Below, piece by piece: positions 24,003 through 36,445 of a stretch of DNA of 64,000 bases (position 1 is the stretch's first letter; each line of letters begins with the position of its first letter). A program made the translations under genes and the position numbers. The notes below the pieces were generated by a model that was given only the letters and a program-made list of their open reading frames with translations, ran no database searches and was not told where the DNA came from. Source of the stretch: Rhizomys pruinosus (lineage: Eukaryota; Chordata; Mammalia; Rodentia; Spalacidae); the NCBI GenBank assembly GCA_009823505.1, contig VZQC01005585.1, forward strand, positions 273,552 to 337,551, given 5' to 3'.

Positions 24003-25384
24003 AAAATATAGTTTTAATGATGATAAAGATGCTGGTGTCAAAGAGGCTTGTAATATACTTGAATAAAATTATTTTATGGTTGATTTTTGTCACACCAACA
24101 GGAATTCTGATATGTAAGTTAGTAGAATAGTATTGACTTTGTAAATAGACAAAAAGTTCACTTTATTCAATTACTTTCATCTGCCTTGTCCTTGCCTTGG
24201 CCCATGAACTTAATGCTCTCATGCAAACTTACTGATGGTCATTTTTCCTGCAATGACTTCCTTGGTATTATGTACTCTCTGGATTTCTTGCTGCCATAAG
24301 TGATATATGGTTATTATTCTCATATCTTGACAAACTTTGGTCATTAATACATATTGACTGAAATGATACTAAACATATGATACAACTCATTTTCTAACTT
24401 TGTCTTTATTTAAACTGGAAACCAGTTAGAATAGTTAACAATTTAAGCAATTATTAATACCAGGTATAGACAGATTAGAGAAAAAGATAAGAAAAAGAAA
24501 AAAGTATCCATTTGGTTACTTGAACTTGTATGCATGTGGATATGAGCAAATGTTTCATCTCTCTTAACTCACTGGCTAACATTGACACAGGCATACATAT
24601 ATGTGCAATATGGTAAGAAAATTAAAATAAGTTTTAAAATGGAATATAATTCAAAAGACCCAAAATCCAAATGCAGAAAAAATTTACTATGTAACAATAC
24701 AAACATAAAAAAATCACAAGGATGTGAAAGATGTTATCAGATTAGTAATCATTCATGAGAAAACTTTACTGGGATGAGCATGATGGTGTTGGTCTTGAGG
24801 TGAGATCTTAACTACAAAAATTAAGCCCTAAATTACCAAATTAATTTTAGACCTAAAATTGCATGACACGGGTGCACAAACTTGCATGCAGACAGTACAT
24901 TCATACACATACGGAAATAAATAAAATTAAAAAAAAATAAAAAAATAAATCTTAATCATTAATTAGTAAAATTTAATTTCATTTGGAAAAAGATGAGAAA
25001 AAAGTCAGAAAATACTGATTAAAGCAGGATGAAGCAAAGGGAATAGATCATAAAATACAAATTAAATTATAAGAGGGCAAGTGAATTAAAAAAGATAGGA
25101 ACTCATTCAACGAGAAGCAATCAGATCAAAAGAATCACAGAATTCATAAACACTGAAGCGTCTATGAAAATATATGGAACGACAAACAGAATATTTCAAA
25201 TGTGTACAAGGATGAACTCTCTACTGTGATTTAAATGATGAGACATTTGAAAGAACAAAATGATAAAGAGACCAGATTGGATCTTATGCCAAACTAGGTT
25301 CAGGTATATTAAAGACTCCAAAATAAAATTAAATAATTAATTCAATAAAAATATTTAAATATAATTTAAATATATTTTAATGTA
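24003..25384. other. Single-copy AT-rich DNA
   Basis: Mostly unclassified AT-rich sequence. It is interrupted only by the truncated B2 at 24859-24949. Confidence 0.55.
24859..24949 (+). mobile_element. 5'-truncated B2 SINE, absent from copy A
   Basis: Only the last part of a B2 is present: ttgcatgacacgggtgcaca, gcatgcagacagtacattca and an AAATAAA-type tail. At the matching site in copy A (6918-6921) the sequence runs straight through (gacctaaaataaatc). Confidence 0.85.
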
Positions 25385-25870
25385 TATTTTACTGAATTTT
25401 TGTGTATTTTGTACAATAGGTCTAAATAGTTAGGCATCCTCCCTTATCATCAGCCCCCCACAATAAACCACAGGATTATATATAGTAAGACCTATCCAGT
25501 CAAATTTGTGTTCTCAGATGTCCCTTAATGTGTGAGTTCATCCACTGGACTCTGGTCAGCCAGTCTAGCTTCATTCCCTCACCTCTTGAGATCAGCTGCC
25601 AATAAGCACCTCAGCAGAGGTTGGGGCCTCCTACCCACTTCCCCAGTTCTCTGCTGGTTTTTGTCTGATGGGGTTTGTGTGGGTCTTGTGCATGCTGTCA
25701 GGGTCTTGTGCATGCTGTCACCATTACTATAAGTTCATACGACAAAGATTCCAGGAGATTTGAAGAGTCTGTTTCCCTGTGGTCATGCACCACCCCTACC
25801 TGATATAACCTGGAGCATGAAAAAGTTCTTTCTAAGGATGCACGAGACATTAAAAATGATAATCAAGAAA
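25385..25870 (-). mobile_element. L1 3'UTR fragment, inverted
   Basis: Inverted L1 3'UTR (gtgagttcatccactggact, cagctgccaataagcacctc). It contains a short local direct repeat, gggtcttgtgcatgctgtca, at about 25681 and 25699. Confidence 0.65.
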
Positions 25871-25876
25871 TGACCC

Positions 25877-26029
25877 AAGTTTTTTTTTTTATTAATTTTA
25901 TTTATTTCTGTATGTGTATAAATGTACTGTCTGCATGCAAGTTTGTGCACCCGTGTCGTGCAATGCCGCGGAGGTCAGAAGAGGGTGTCAGATTCCCCTG
26001 GAACTGGAGTTCTCCTGGAATTGGAGTTT
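25877..26029 (-). mobile_element. B2 SINE, cut by assembly gap
   Basis: The left part (tail and body) of an inverted B2 whose head is lost in the N gap. The B2 at 26904-27133 on the far side has the same orientation and is highly similar, so the gap is bounded by near-identical repeats. Confidence 0.92.
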
Positions 26030-26903
26030 NNNNNNNNNNNNNNNNNNNNNNNNNNNNNNNNNNNNNNNNNNNNNNNNNNNNNNNNNNNNNNNNNNNNNNN
26101 NNNNNNNNNNNNNNNNNNNNNNNNNNNNNNNNNNNNNNNNNNNNNNNNNNNNNNNNNNNNNNNNNNNNNNNNNNNNNNNNNNNNNNNNNNNNNNNNNNNN
26201 NNNNNNNNNNNNNNNNNNNNNNNNNNNNNNNNNNNNNNNNNNNNNNNNNNNNNNNNNNNNNNNNNNNNNNNNNNNNNNNNNNNNNNNNNNNNNNNNNNNN
26301 NNNNNNNNNNNNNNNNNNNNNNNNNNNNNNNNNNNNNNNNNNNNNNNNNNNNNNNNNNNNNNNNNNNNNNNNNNNNNNNNNNNNNNNNNNNNNNNNNNNN
26401 NNNNNNNNNNNNNNNNNNNNNNNNNNNNNNNNNNNNNNNNNNNNNNNNNNNNNNNNNNNNNNNNNNNNNNNNNNNNNNNNNNNNNNNNNNNNNNNNNNNN
26501 NNNNNNNNNNNNNNNNNNNNNNNNNNNNNNNNNNNNNNNNNNNNNNNNNNNNNNNNNNNNNNNNNNNNNNNNNNNNNNNNNNNNNNNNNNNNNNNNNNNN
26601 NNNNNNNNNNNNNNNNNNNNNNNNNNNNNNNNNNNNNNNNNNNNNNNNNNNNNNNNNNNNNNNNNNNNNNNNNNNNNNNNNNNNNNNNNNNNNNNNNNNN
26701 NNNNNNNNNNNNNNNNNNNNNNNNNNNNNNNNNNNNNNNNNNNNNNNNNNNNNNNNNNNNNNNNNNNNNNNNNNNNNNNNNNNNNNNNNNNNNNNNNNNN
26801 NNNNNNNNNNNNNNNNNNNNNNNNNNNNNNNNNNNNNNNNNNNNNNNNNNNNNNNNNNNNNNNNNNNNNNNNNNNNNNNNNNNNNNNNNNNNNNNNNNNN
26901 NNN
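26030..26903. other. Assembly gap (874 N)
   Basis: A run of N. The long frames spanning it are meaningless. Copy A (about 8010-8904, 895 bases) supplies a matching-length candidate filling: the B2 head, an ID/B4-like SINE, a B1, a GGAA microsatellite and about 195 bp of other sequence. Confidence 0.98.
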
Positions 26904-27133
26904 TTTATTTATTTTTTATGTGTATGAATGTACTGTCTGCATGTAGGTTTGTGCACCCGTGTCGTGCAATGCCGCGGAGGTCAGAAGAGGGTGTCAGATT
27001 CCCCTGGAACTGGAGTTCTCCTGGAATTGGAGTCCCAGACGGTTCTCAGCCTCCATGTGGGTGCTGGGGATCGAACCCGGGTCCTCTGCAAGAGCAGTCG
27101 GTGCTCTTAACCGCTAGGCCATCTCTCCAGCCC
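26904..27133 (-). mobile_element. B2 SINE (young)
   Basis: Inverted, well-preserved B2. Its head at the right end contains the complement of GGGTTCGATCC (27068-27080 region) and ggccatctctccagcc at the terminus. Confidence 0.94.
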
Positions 27134-27411
27134 CAGGAATTCTGCTTCTTAAAAGTAACAAATATACAGAAAGCTACAAATTAACACAAACTATATTATA
27201 CAAGTATTGTAACATTGTATGATGACATATATGAATTTACAGAAATTGCATGGAGCTCTTCTTATGGAAAATGAAAAGTAATAATTAATATTCATATGTC
27301 AGGAAAAAAGGCAGGTTTAGAAAATGGATTTTTTTGTTGTTAATACTGTTTGAAATAGTGACATATTTTAGAAATGTAGAAGTATTAAAATAGATCCTTG
27401 TGTAAAAGCAG

Positions 27412-27590
27412 AGCTGGAGTCAAGTGGTGGTGACACAATCCCAGCACTCTGGAGGCAGAAGCGGGCAGATCTTTGTGAGAAGGGTGCCAGCCTGGTCTAC
27501 ACAGCCAGTTCCAGGCCTGTTGGTGCTGTAGAGAGATCCTGTCTCAGAAAAACAAACAACAAACAACAAGCCAAAAAACAAAGATGGCTT
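27412..27590 (+). mobile_element. B1 SINE, older
   Basis: Plus-strand B1: cagcactctggaggcagaag, gccagcctggtctacacagc, atcctgtctcagaaaaac, then an (AAAC)n-like tail. Confidence 0.88.
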
Positions 27591-30000
27591 AGTAAAATGA
27601 GTAATTTTAATTTTCTTCTAACATTTTTCCTTTTAATTTGAATATTTTACTTTTATAATCTAAGAAGCAAAGTAGAAGTTTCTGAAAGGAAAAGAAAGAT
27701 TACTAGTCTATGTACTGTGAGTTTAAAGTCTGGTTTCCTTTAACTGTAAGAAATACCCCCCCCCCAAAAAAAAAGAATCAGTGTCAAACAATATGCAGGT
27801 TCTTCCCTAATTGTTACACAAAATGTACACTTTAATTTAAACTTGAATGATCTATTAAGTATACAAGTTTAAACTTTCAAAATTCCACTAAGGGTCAGCT
27901 GTTTCTATCTAACCTATCACCTGATTCTTACTTAAGATAATTTCATATCTATAGCCATCCATGAATACTCAGAGCACCTGGTAAGCTACAGCAAGGGAAA
28001 ATTCACTAGTTACTATTTCCTCTTCTTCGCGTTGGTAACCAATATTTGGGAGCATTTGAAACAATTCTTATGTGATTTTTCTATGGAATACTGACAATTT
28101 TCTCCAAATTTCCTGCAGTTCTAGTAGTTGGTGTTTTCTTCCTGGTCCCTGGAATCAAATTATCCTGGAAAAAATTAGAGAGAGCTTGATAAGAGCTATA
28201 AGTTATTTTGTATTAATTTTAAATGTAATATTTCATAACATAAAGTAGGCATATGTGTCAGCTAACTAATTCCCATTTGAAATATGTGATTACAAAATGT
28301 TCCACAGAGGAAGTACTATAAAACTCACCTTGCCTGGTACATTCTGTCACAAAGATGAAAATGCTCTAAGTTATAGAAATGTAAGAATAATATTTCCTAG
28401 GGAATATTAGAGAAACACTGCTGATGAAATTGGAAGCATTCCTTTTGACATCTTTGCTAATTTTAGCTGCCTTTTTCAGAAGAGAAAGATTATTTCAAGT
28501 AGTTTCATCTTAAACCAAGATGGCAACCACATAACAGTAATTGTTTAGTGAGTTTTATAAGACACATCATATTTTATATTTTATCTTTTTATGAAAGTTG
28601 GACAATTTTTCTCTAGAATTTCCTTCGTTATTAATTATAATAATTTCCAGCTGCATCTCTAAATGTCCTTTGAGTCAGGAGCTGTATTAGGACTGGTTTA
28701 TCAGATTTTTGCCTGCAGGTAATGATGCTTCAGGGATACAGTTCTTTCAAAAAAAAAAAAAAACAACAAAGTCACATGTCCCTTTCTTTATAGTAGTGGC
28801 TATAGATGTTTGGATCTATAGATAATTCATCAGTAGTAGAAAAATTAGTTACAAACAGAAATGTGACTCCATTTACCACTTGTTTATTCAGATTTACACT
28901 CATGTAAGCAAATTGAATGTAATTGGGCTGCTTCTCTTTCTTTACCACATTACAAAACACTAAGTAGTTTCTATAACATTATCCAATTTCTACTATACAG
29001 ATATAACCTCCCAGTTAACCATGCTTTTTGTTGCATGACTTCAAATTTTCTCCCAATAAAGATAAAAATGACCTCTCCCACCTCTTGGCTTTGAGTGTAA
29101 ACATGCATAATTTTGGGCCAATAAATTGTCAATAAAAATTAAACAAGCAACAGTACCTAACATGTTCCACATTGGGTTTGCTTTATTACACTGTGGCCAT
29201 TATCATGAGAAAAATCTGCCCTAAGACATTTGCTAATCCAAAAAGGCTGAGAAAATGGAAAATCCTTAAGCCAGTTTGCAAGTTGAGGCCTACACAGGAA
29301 AGTACAGCCCAGTTGAACCACAGAGAAAAACAAGGAACAAGAAATAATTATTGTTTAAATCCTAATATCAGTGTAAGTTTTATAAAATATTTTTCTCAAA
29401 ATAGCAAATAAATGTTTTAATATGATTAAGTTATTTAAACTTAAGCATATTTTATATGGTTTAATGCTTTACAAAAATTATTTTCTTAAATTGTATCCCT
29501 ATTGATTCAAAGGTAAATACTGGGAATAGATTCATACTTCATAATTCATTCTTTTGGGTGCAATCCTCATGGTATCTGGACTCTACCATTCTAAATACTA
29601 AAATTTTATTCTCATGTTGTATTCACATGAAAGGAATAGTGAAAAAAATTTTTAAATTAAAGTATAAAAAATAAAAAGGCTATTCAAGAGGCACAATAGT
29701 CAAAGGAGCCTACAGACAAGCCCGATGCCCTATATTTAATCCCTGGGACTCTCACATGGTAGAAAAAAAAAAGCATGAATTGTTTGCAGCTGTCATCTGA
29801 CTACTGTAAGTGTTCCATGTCATGAAGAACAAACAAAATTGAGTATTTTGTAAATAAATATTAAAAATGAAAAGTACTTAAAATTCCAAGGTATTTATGA
29901 TTAGGTAATGCTTAGTTTAATATTTTCTTTGAAATCATGCTTTAAATTCTTTGAAAATATTTAAGTGAGCTAGATGAGCTGGTTCTGCACACACCGTAAA
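27591..30000. other. Single-copy AT-rich DNA
   Basis: About 2.4 kb without a recognisable gene or repeat. A pyrimidine-rich stretch ending in tttcctgcag near 28108-28117 resembles a splice acceptor, but no open frame or donor supports an exon. Confidence 0.5.
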
Positions 30001-30004
30001 AAAG

Positions 30005-30785
30005 TGTTTTCTGAACAAATGATACCAAGTGCTGGAGAGGTTGTGGGGAAAGAAGAACACTCATCCACTGCTGGTGGGAATGTAAACTCATACAACCACT
30101 ATGGAAAGCAGTGTGGAGAACCCTTGGAAGATTTGGAATGAACTTGCTTAACCCAGCCATACCACTCCTGGACATGTACCCATAAGACTCATCTTACCAC
30201 AGAGATACATGCACAGCCATGTTGATTGCAGCTCTCTTCACAGTAGCAAGGACCTGGAACCAACCCAAATGTCCCTCAACTGAGGAGTGGATAGAGAAAA
30301 TGTGGTACATCTACACAATGGAGTTCTATGCAGCAGTAAAGAAAGATGACATCATGAGCTTTGCAGGAAAATGGCTGGAGCTAGAGGACATCATGCTGAG
30401 TGAAGTAGCAGTCCCGGAAAATCAAACGATGAATGGTATCCCTCATCTGTGGATGCTAGCACCAATTACCTAATGGTATGACAAACTGAGCAACATCAAT
30501 GTGATCTGAAAACAACTGTGCTCTTATATCGTGAATCCCTTAAAATATAATAAAAATAAACAAATAAGTAAAAAAGAAATAAATGAAGTAGGAGGAAAAA
30601 AATGGGTATTTTCCATGAGCATTGGTAAATAAGCCATTGCAAAACGACACATATCTCCAAAGACTCAGCAGCAGCTTCAGCTTCCCAAATAATAGTCCAC
30701 ATCTCCACAAACACAACCTGGAAATTTGGGGAAGACCATAAGGAAAGAAAATGTCCCTCTTTCTGACAATATCTAGGTAGTGGCA
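30005..30785 (+). mobile_element. L1 ORF2 3' end and 3'UTR
   Basis: The 84-codon plus frame at 30219-30473 is the C-terminal part of L1 ORF2p: NQPKCPSTEEWIEKMWYIYT and FYAAVKKDDIMSFAGKW closely follow the pattern known from mammalian L1. The frame upstream is broken. A 3'UTR follows, with short A-rich stretches near 30540-30600. This is a 5'-truncated copy, separate from the larger L1 at 32880. Confidence 0.9.
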
Positions 30786-30989
30786 TCCAAATAATTGATA
30801 ATCATTATTATTATTTCACAATAATGAAGTTGCTTCAATTGAATTATGTTTCCAACTCAAAATATTTTGAAGTTTACTTACCATTTCACACATATAATAA
30901 ACTTTAAACTGTGAGCAAAAAGTTCTTGGAAAAACAAACTATAAAATTAACACAATTATGGTATTAGAAAAAAAAAAAGAACCTTACTA

Positions 30990-31148
30990 AGGATGGAGAG
31001 AAGGCTCAGTGTTCTCCCAGAAGACCTGGGTTCAATTCCCATCATCCATATCATGGCTGAAAACCATTTGTAACTCCAGTTCCAGGGGATGTGATGCCTT
31101 CTTTTGACCTCTGTGGGCACCACATGACACAGGTGCACTTACACACAT
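30990..31148 (+). mobile_element. B2 SINE, interrupted in its tail
   Basis: Plus-strand older B2 (gacctgggttcaattccc, atatcatggctgaaaacca, actccagttccaggg). The tail breaks at cttacacacatg (about 31148) and appears to resume at about 31560 (cacacatgcaataaactc), after an inserted LTR-like repeat. Confidence 0.8.
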
Positions 31149-31560
31149 GTATGCTGTCCTAGTTTGTCTTCCATTGCTGTGACAAAATACTCTGACCGAC
31201 ACCAACTTGGGGAGGAAAGGGTTTATTCAGTTTACATCACCTGGGTCACAGTTCATCACTTAGGGAGCCCAAGGCAGGAACTGAGGGCAGGAACCTGGAG
31301 GCAGGAGCTAAAGCACAGGCCGTGGAGGAATGCTGTTCACTGGCTTGCTCTCCTGGCCCATGCCCAGCCTGACCACTTATACAGTACACAACAACCTGCC
31401 CAGGGTGGTACCACCCATAGTAGGCTGGGCCCTCCCACATTGCTCAACAATCAAGACAATACTCCACAGACGTGGCCACAGGCCAGTCCAATGGAGTCAA
31501 TTCCCCAATTGAGGCTCCCTCAACCCAGGTGTGTCAAGTTGACACTAAAGCTATCCAGCA
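31149..31560 (-). mobile_element. LTR-like rodent interspersed repeat nested in a B2
   Basis: Clean version of the element at 13246-13668: attgctgtgacaaaatac, ggaggaaagggtttattcag, gaacctggaggcaggagc, gggtggtaccaccca, ggctgggccctcccacat, gtgtcaagttgaca. It is flanked by cacatg on both sides, within the B2 tail, consistent with a short target-site duplication. The orientation is tentative, and so is the family (MaLR- or RMER-like). Confidence 0.65.
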
Positions 31561-31744
31561 CACATGCAATAAACTCATACACATTAAAGTGATAAAATAT
31601 TTTTGAAAAGGTGAAGGACCACATCATGAGTGTGATATGCTCCTTAAAAAAAAGAAAAAAAAATAGTACCATTACCTAAAGATCATTTAATCATTACTAT
31701 CATGAAATACAAAAGTTGTCCTACTGCAAATATCCTGGTTTTAG

Positions 31745-31973
31745 TCTTTTTATTATTTATTCACATTTTATTTATTATTTTTGATTTGTATGTATGAGTG
31801 CATTGTCTGAATGTAACTGAGTGCACCCATGTCATGCAATGCCCCCAGAAGTCAGAAAACACTGTCAGATCCCCTCGAAATGGAATTACAGACAGTTGTT
31901 AGTCGCCATATAGATGCTGGAATTGAACCCAGGTAGTCTGCTAGAACAGCTGGTAATCTATCTCTTCAGCCCC
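31745..31973 (-). mobile_element. B2-like SINE, old
   Basis: Inverted, diverged B2: gtgcattgtctgaatg, catgtcatgcaatgccc, attgaacccaggtagtctgc (complement of a decayed B box) and atctctt..agcccc at the head end. Confidence 0.75.
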
Positions 31974-31980
31974 TTAGTCA

Positions 31981-32700
31981 ACTTAAAAAATACTTTATTG
32001 AAGTTTTATGGAGTTTGTACAATACAGCCTAATAATATTTATCTCCCTTCCCCTATGTGGACCCCCCAATACCTTTCCCACCTTATTCCATGCATTGTTG
32101 TCATATAAGTTAAGGCCTACTGAGTCACATTTGTGTACCCAGGTGTCCCTTGGTGTGAGTTCATCCACTGGAGCCTGTTCAACCTGACTAGAGTCACTCC
32201 CTTAACCATCAACTCTCCCTCATCCAGAAGTGATCCACTGCTAATAGTTCCTCGCCAAAGTGGTGGACTCCTGCCAATTTCCCCAGTTCTGTGCTGGTTT
32301 TGTCTGATTGAGTTTGCGTGTGTCTTGTACATGCTGTCCCCATTGCTGTAAGTTCTTGTGAGCAAGGTCCCAGGAACCTGTAAGACATAATTTGCTTATG
32401 GCCGTCGCCTTCTCCCATGGCTGTTACAATCATTCTGCTCTCTCTTCTGCAATGGTCCCCAAACTCTACCTGGTGGGTAGAGTTTAATATGAGACCTGTC
32501 TAGAGACTCATTTGACATCTCATATTATCTGAAATCTCATATTATCTACATTTTGGCTAGTTGTGGTCTTTTGTGTTCATCACACTGCATTGCATGAAGA
32601 AACTTTGCAATTGAGAATTGAGAATGCATTAATATTCTTCCTATCCCTTATTTCACTATGTTTTATGAGCCTTAGGTGTAGAGATTCCAGTGGAGATATG
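31981..32700 (-). mobile_element. L1 3'UTR fragment, inverted
   Basis: It starts at a T-rich inverted tail (aaaatactttattgaagttt) and carries the recurring blocks ggtgtgagttcatccactgg, catccagaagtgatccactg and gttctgtgctggttttgtct. Confidence 0.7.
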
Positions 32701-33224
32701 TGACTTAACATTGGGTATCTCACAGACACTTATTCTCTGTGTGTGATTAATTTTGGAATTCTGTAACTCCTTCTACTGTAAAAGAAGCTTCTTTGATGAG
32801 TGGTGAAAATATACTTGTGTGAAAATATTAGGAACTATATTTAGGTTATAGGAATACATTATATTTGCCTAAGGGTATGAGAGATATAGGGTTTTCTGTA
32901 AGATCTATGACCTCTCCAGCCATGTTTATTTGGCTGTCTTTAAAGTGTCACACACAGACACCCACCAGGTCCAGGGAGAGGAGGCAGCAAAGCACCTGGG
33001 AAACGGGTGAGCACAGCACCAGGCAGGCTCATCATGACCCTGTGCATTGCCTGTCACCTGCCAGCAAGCCACACATGGCCCAGCTTGCACAGTGGCAGGG
33101 TGGAATCACTCAGCCAGCTGGACAACCACCAGGACCAAAGGTACTGGCAGCCCACTGTCCCCAACCCTCTTGAGCTACAGTGAGAGTATCCCATTGAAAA
33201 CAGCTTTAAGAGTGAGTCTGAAAC

Positions 33225-33394
33225 TTCAATTCCAGGAGAACTCCAGTTCCAGGGGAATCCGACACCCTCTTCTGACCTCCGTGGCATTGCACTACATGGG
33301 TGCACAAACTTGCATGCAGACAGTACATTGATACACATACAGAAATAAATAAATGCCAGGTGTGGTGGTGCATGCCTTTAAAAAAAAAAAAAAG
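33225..33394 (+). mobile_element. 5'-truncated B2 followed by a B1 head fragment
   Basis: B2 body and tail from ttccaggagaactccagttc to aaataaataaat at about 33354. Directly after it is a short B1 5' fragment (gccaggtgtggtggtgcatg) ending in an A-run. Both lie inside the L1 5' region. Confidence 0.82.
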
Positions 33395-33665
33395 AATGCC
33401 TGAGCACAGAGCAGGTACACACTTAGCAGGGAACTGACCTAATCATTACCCCTGGATTTATAGAGAACCTCCAGACCAGAAAGGGAAGAGCTAGCTGAAC
33501 CTATCAATTTATAACCAAAAGTGAAAACTGGAAACCTAGCATGAACAGCCTTCATAAACCCAGGAGAAGACAACAAACACATCTGTAGCAAACAAAGTAA
33601 GCCTTCAATGCAGCAAAGAAACATTTGAGATTTGTACCAGAATATAAATACTAAAACAAACCCAC

Positions 33666-33938
33666 ATGCCAAAAACACAAAGAAAAATCAACATGGGAAA
33701 AGCACATAATAAATCTCTATTAGATGCTACCAGACCTATAGAAGATCTCTACAATGCAATCTCCTTGGAAGGATCCCAGGACACAGATCTTAGAGGAACA
33801 ATCATAGACAGAATCAAAGAATATAAAGAACAAATCAGAGAATTAGACGGAGAGAATGAAAACCTCAGAAAGGAACTAGAGGGAAACATTCGTCAAACTC
33901 CAGAAGAAAATAGAAACACTGAAAAGATCCCATGCTAA
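33666..33938 (+). pseudogene. L1 ORF1 N-terminal remnant
   Basis: A 90-codon frame. Residues from about 45 to 75 form a charged coiled coil (RIKEYKEQIRELDGENENLR). Family knowledge: this is the trimerisation domain of the L1 RNA-binding protein. The frame is lost before the RNA-recognition domains. A further piece lies at 34031-34234. Confidence 0.8.
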
Positions 33939-34820
33939 AATGAGAAAGGAAACAGACCAGGGAAACAAGAAGCTACAAGAAGTGAATGACAAGCTCCAAA
34001 ACGTAGTGGAAATACTAAAGTAATCACAGGATGAAATATAAAAGGAAATTGAACACTCATCAACAAGAAAGGATGGGAGAAAGCCTCAGAAGCAGATTGG
34101 ATGAAGCAAAAAATAGAATATCATACCTAGAAGATAGCAAGGAAAAACTAGAAAGCTCAAGCAACGATTACAAAAAATTAAAAAAAAAAAAAAGAAAAGA
34201 GAGTGGAATAATCAGGAAATGTGGGACATTATGAAAAGGCCAAACCTCCACATCAAAGGGATAGAGGAGGAGAAGAATTCCAAGACAACAGTATTGATCA
34301 GATCTTCAACAGAATAACAGAAGAAAATTTCCCCAAACTGAAAAAAGATAAACCCATATAAATACAAAAAGCACAGAGAACTCCAAATAGACAAGATCAG
34401 AAAAGAAATTCCCCAAGCAATATCATAGTTAAAACACTAGGCTCCCAAAACGAAGACAAGATACTGAGAGCCACAAGAGAAAAACGAGTTACATATAAAG
34501 AAAAACCCATAAGATTTACAGCTGACATCTCAGTGCAAACAATGAAAGCCAGAAGAACATGGACCAATATATTCCCAGTATTATATGACTATAGATGCCA
34601 ACCCTGATTACAATACACAGCAAAAATGTCAATTATAGTTGGAGAAAGAAAAATCTTTCATTACATAAACAAGATGAAAGAATACATGTCCAAAAAACCA
34701 AGCCTCCAGAAAATATTTGAAAAAAATTCAAGGGACAGAGGAAAGGAGTGCCTAACCCCAAGCAGCTATAGAGAGAAATTAATAAAAGTATCACTGTGAA
34801 AATACAAACCTAGACCCAGA

Positions 34821-35303
34821 ATGCAAACAGAGAATAAGGTGAAAGGAGGAAAAACACATATCTCAATAATAACCTTAAATATCAATAGTCCAAACTCCCC
34901 AATCAAAAGACAAAGACTGGGAGAATGGATTAAGAAACAGAACCCATCTATATGCTGTCTACAAGAAACTCATCTCACACTCAAGGACAGGCACCAACTT
35001 AAAGTGAAAAGATGGAAAAAGATATTCCAAGCAAATTGTACCAAAAAGCAAGCAGGAGATGGCATTCTAATATCAGACAAAACAGACCTCAAATTAAAAC
35101 CAATAAGAAAAGACAAAGAGGGCCATTATATCCTTATCAAAGAAATGATTAACCATGAAGATGTCAAAGTCATAAATATATATGCACCAAACTCCTGTGC
35201 ACTAAACTTTATAAACACAGTCCTTCAAGACCTTAAGGCACAGATTAATCTCAACACACCAATAGTGAGGGACTTCAATACTCCCACTGAGACCTTTGGA
35301 TAG
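34821..35303 (+). pseudogene. L1 ORF2 endonuclease-domain remnant
   Basis: A 160-codon frame with the L1 APE-type endonuclease pattern: LNINSPNSPIKRQRL near the start, the catalytic-glutamate motif CCLQETHL at about residues 44-51, VINIYAPN near 117-124, and RDFNTP near 149-154, where the family normally has GDFNTP. The frame stops shortly after. Downstream sequence continues the homology in shifted frames. A dead copy; the initiating methionine is arbitrary. Confidence 0.9.
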
Positions 35304-35700
35304 ATCAACTGGACAGAGAATAAACAGAGAGACATCTGAACTGAACAATACATTCCTCCAAATGGACCTCACAGACATCTACTGAATATTTCACCCAAAC
35401 ACCAGAGAATACACTTTCTACTCAGTATCCCATGAAATGATCTCCAAAATTGAATACATACTGGGGCATAGAAAACACCTCAACAAATACAAAAGGATTG
35501 AAATAATTTCATGCATTCTATCAGATCACAGTGAAATAAAGATAAATATCAACACCAGGATAAGCCCTACTATCTACAAGAGCACACTAAACAACACACT
35601 CCTGAATAATGAATAGGTCAAGAAAGAAATAAAGAAAAAAATAAAAGCATTCCTGGAACTAAGCGAAAATGGCAATACAACACAACAAAACCTATGGGAT

Positions 35701-35830
35701 ACTTTTTTTGTCTTCTTTTTTGAGACAGGGTCTCCCAGCAGCCCCAGCTGTCCTGGAACTGAGTTTGTAGACCAGGCTGGCCTTGAACTTTCAGAGATCT
35801 GCCTGCCTCTGCTAAAAGCAGGCCTAAGAG
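35701..35830 (-). mobile_element. B1 SINE inside L1 ORF2
   Basis: Inverted B1: ttttgagacagggtctccca, gccccagctgtcctggaac, agaccaggctggccttgaac, agatctgcctgcctctgc. It interrupts ORF2 downstream of the endonuclease domain. Confidence 0.9.
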
Positions 35831-36445
35831 GGAAGTTTATAGCCCTGGATGCCTACATTAAAAAAACAAAAACAAAAACAAAAACAAAAAACAGAAAGAG
35901 CACAAATTATCTATAAACACTGACACCAAAATCTCTTGAGAGACAAACGAACCCTAAAGGCAAGAGACAGAGGAAAATATCCCCAAAAAATAAAACAGAG
36001 CAGAAATCAATGAAATAGAAAAAACAACAAAAAATACAAAGAATCAATGAATCCAAAAGTTGATTCTTGGAAAGGATAAACAAGATAGACAGACCTCTAA
36101 CCCAGTTAACCAAAAAAAAAAAGAGCAATTCCAAATTAATAGAATTCATGATGAAAAGGGAAATATCACAACAGACAATGAAAAGATAGAGACAATCATA
36201 TGGGAATACTTCAAAAGCCTATATTCTACTAAATTTGAAAACCTAAGAGAAACAGATGAATATCTGAAATCCTGGAAATCCACAAAGCTTAACCAAGAAG
36301 AAATTGGCAGCATAAACAGACCCATAATATTTGAGAAAATTGAAAATATAACAAAAAACCTCCCAAGCAAAAAAAGCCTAGGCCCAGGAGTTTTCATGGC
36401 AAAATTCTGTAAAACATTTAAAGAGGACTTACAACCATTCCTACT

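Noticed and set aside
25870..27184. Long plus frames of 337-420 codons
   Set aside because: Most of each frame is the N gap. The real sequence at both ends is inverted B2.
28100..28180. A splice-acceptor-like tttcctgcag preceding TTCTAGTAGTTGG
   Set aside because: No open frame, matching donor or second exon was found. Such motifs are common by chance in pyrimidine-rich DNA.
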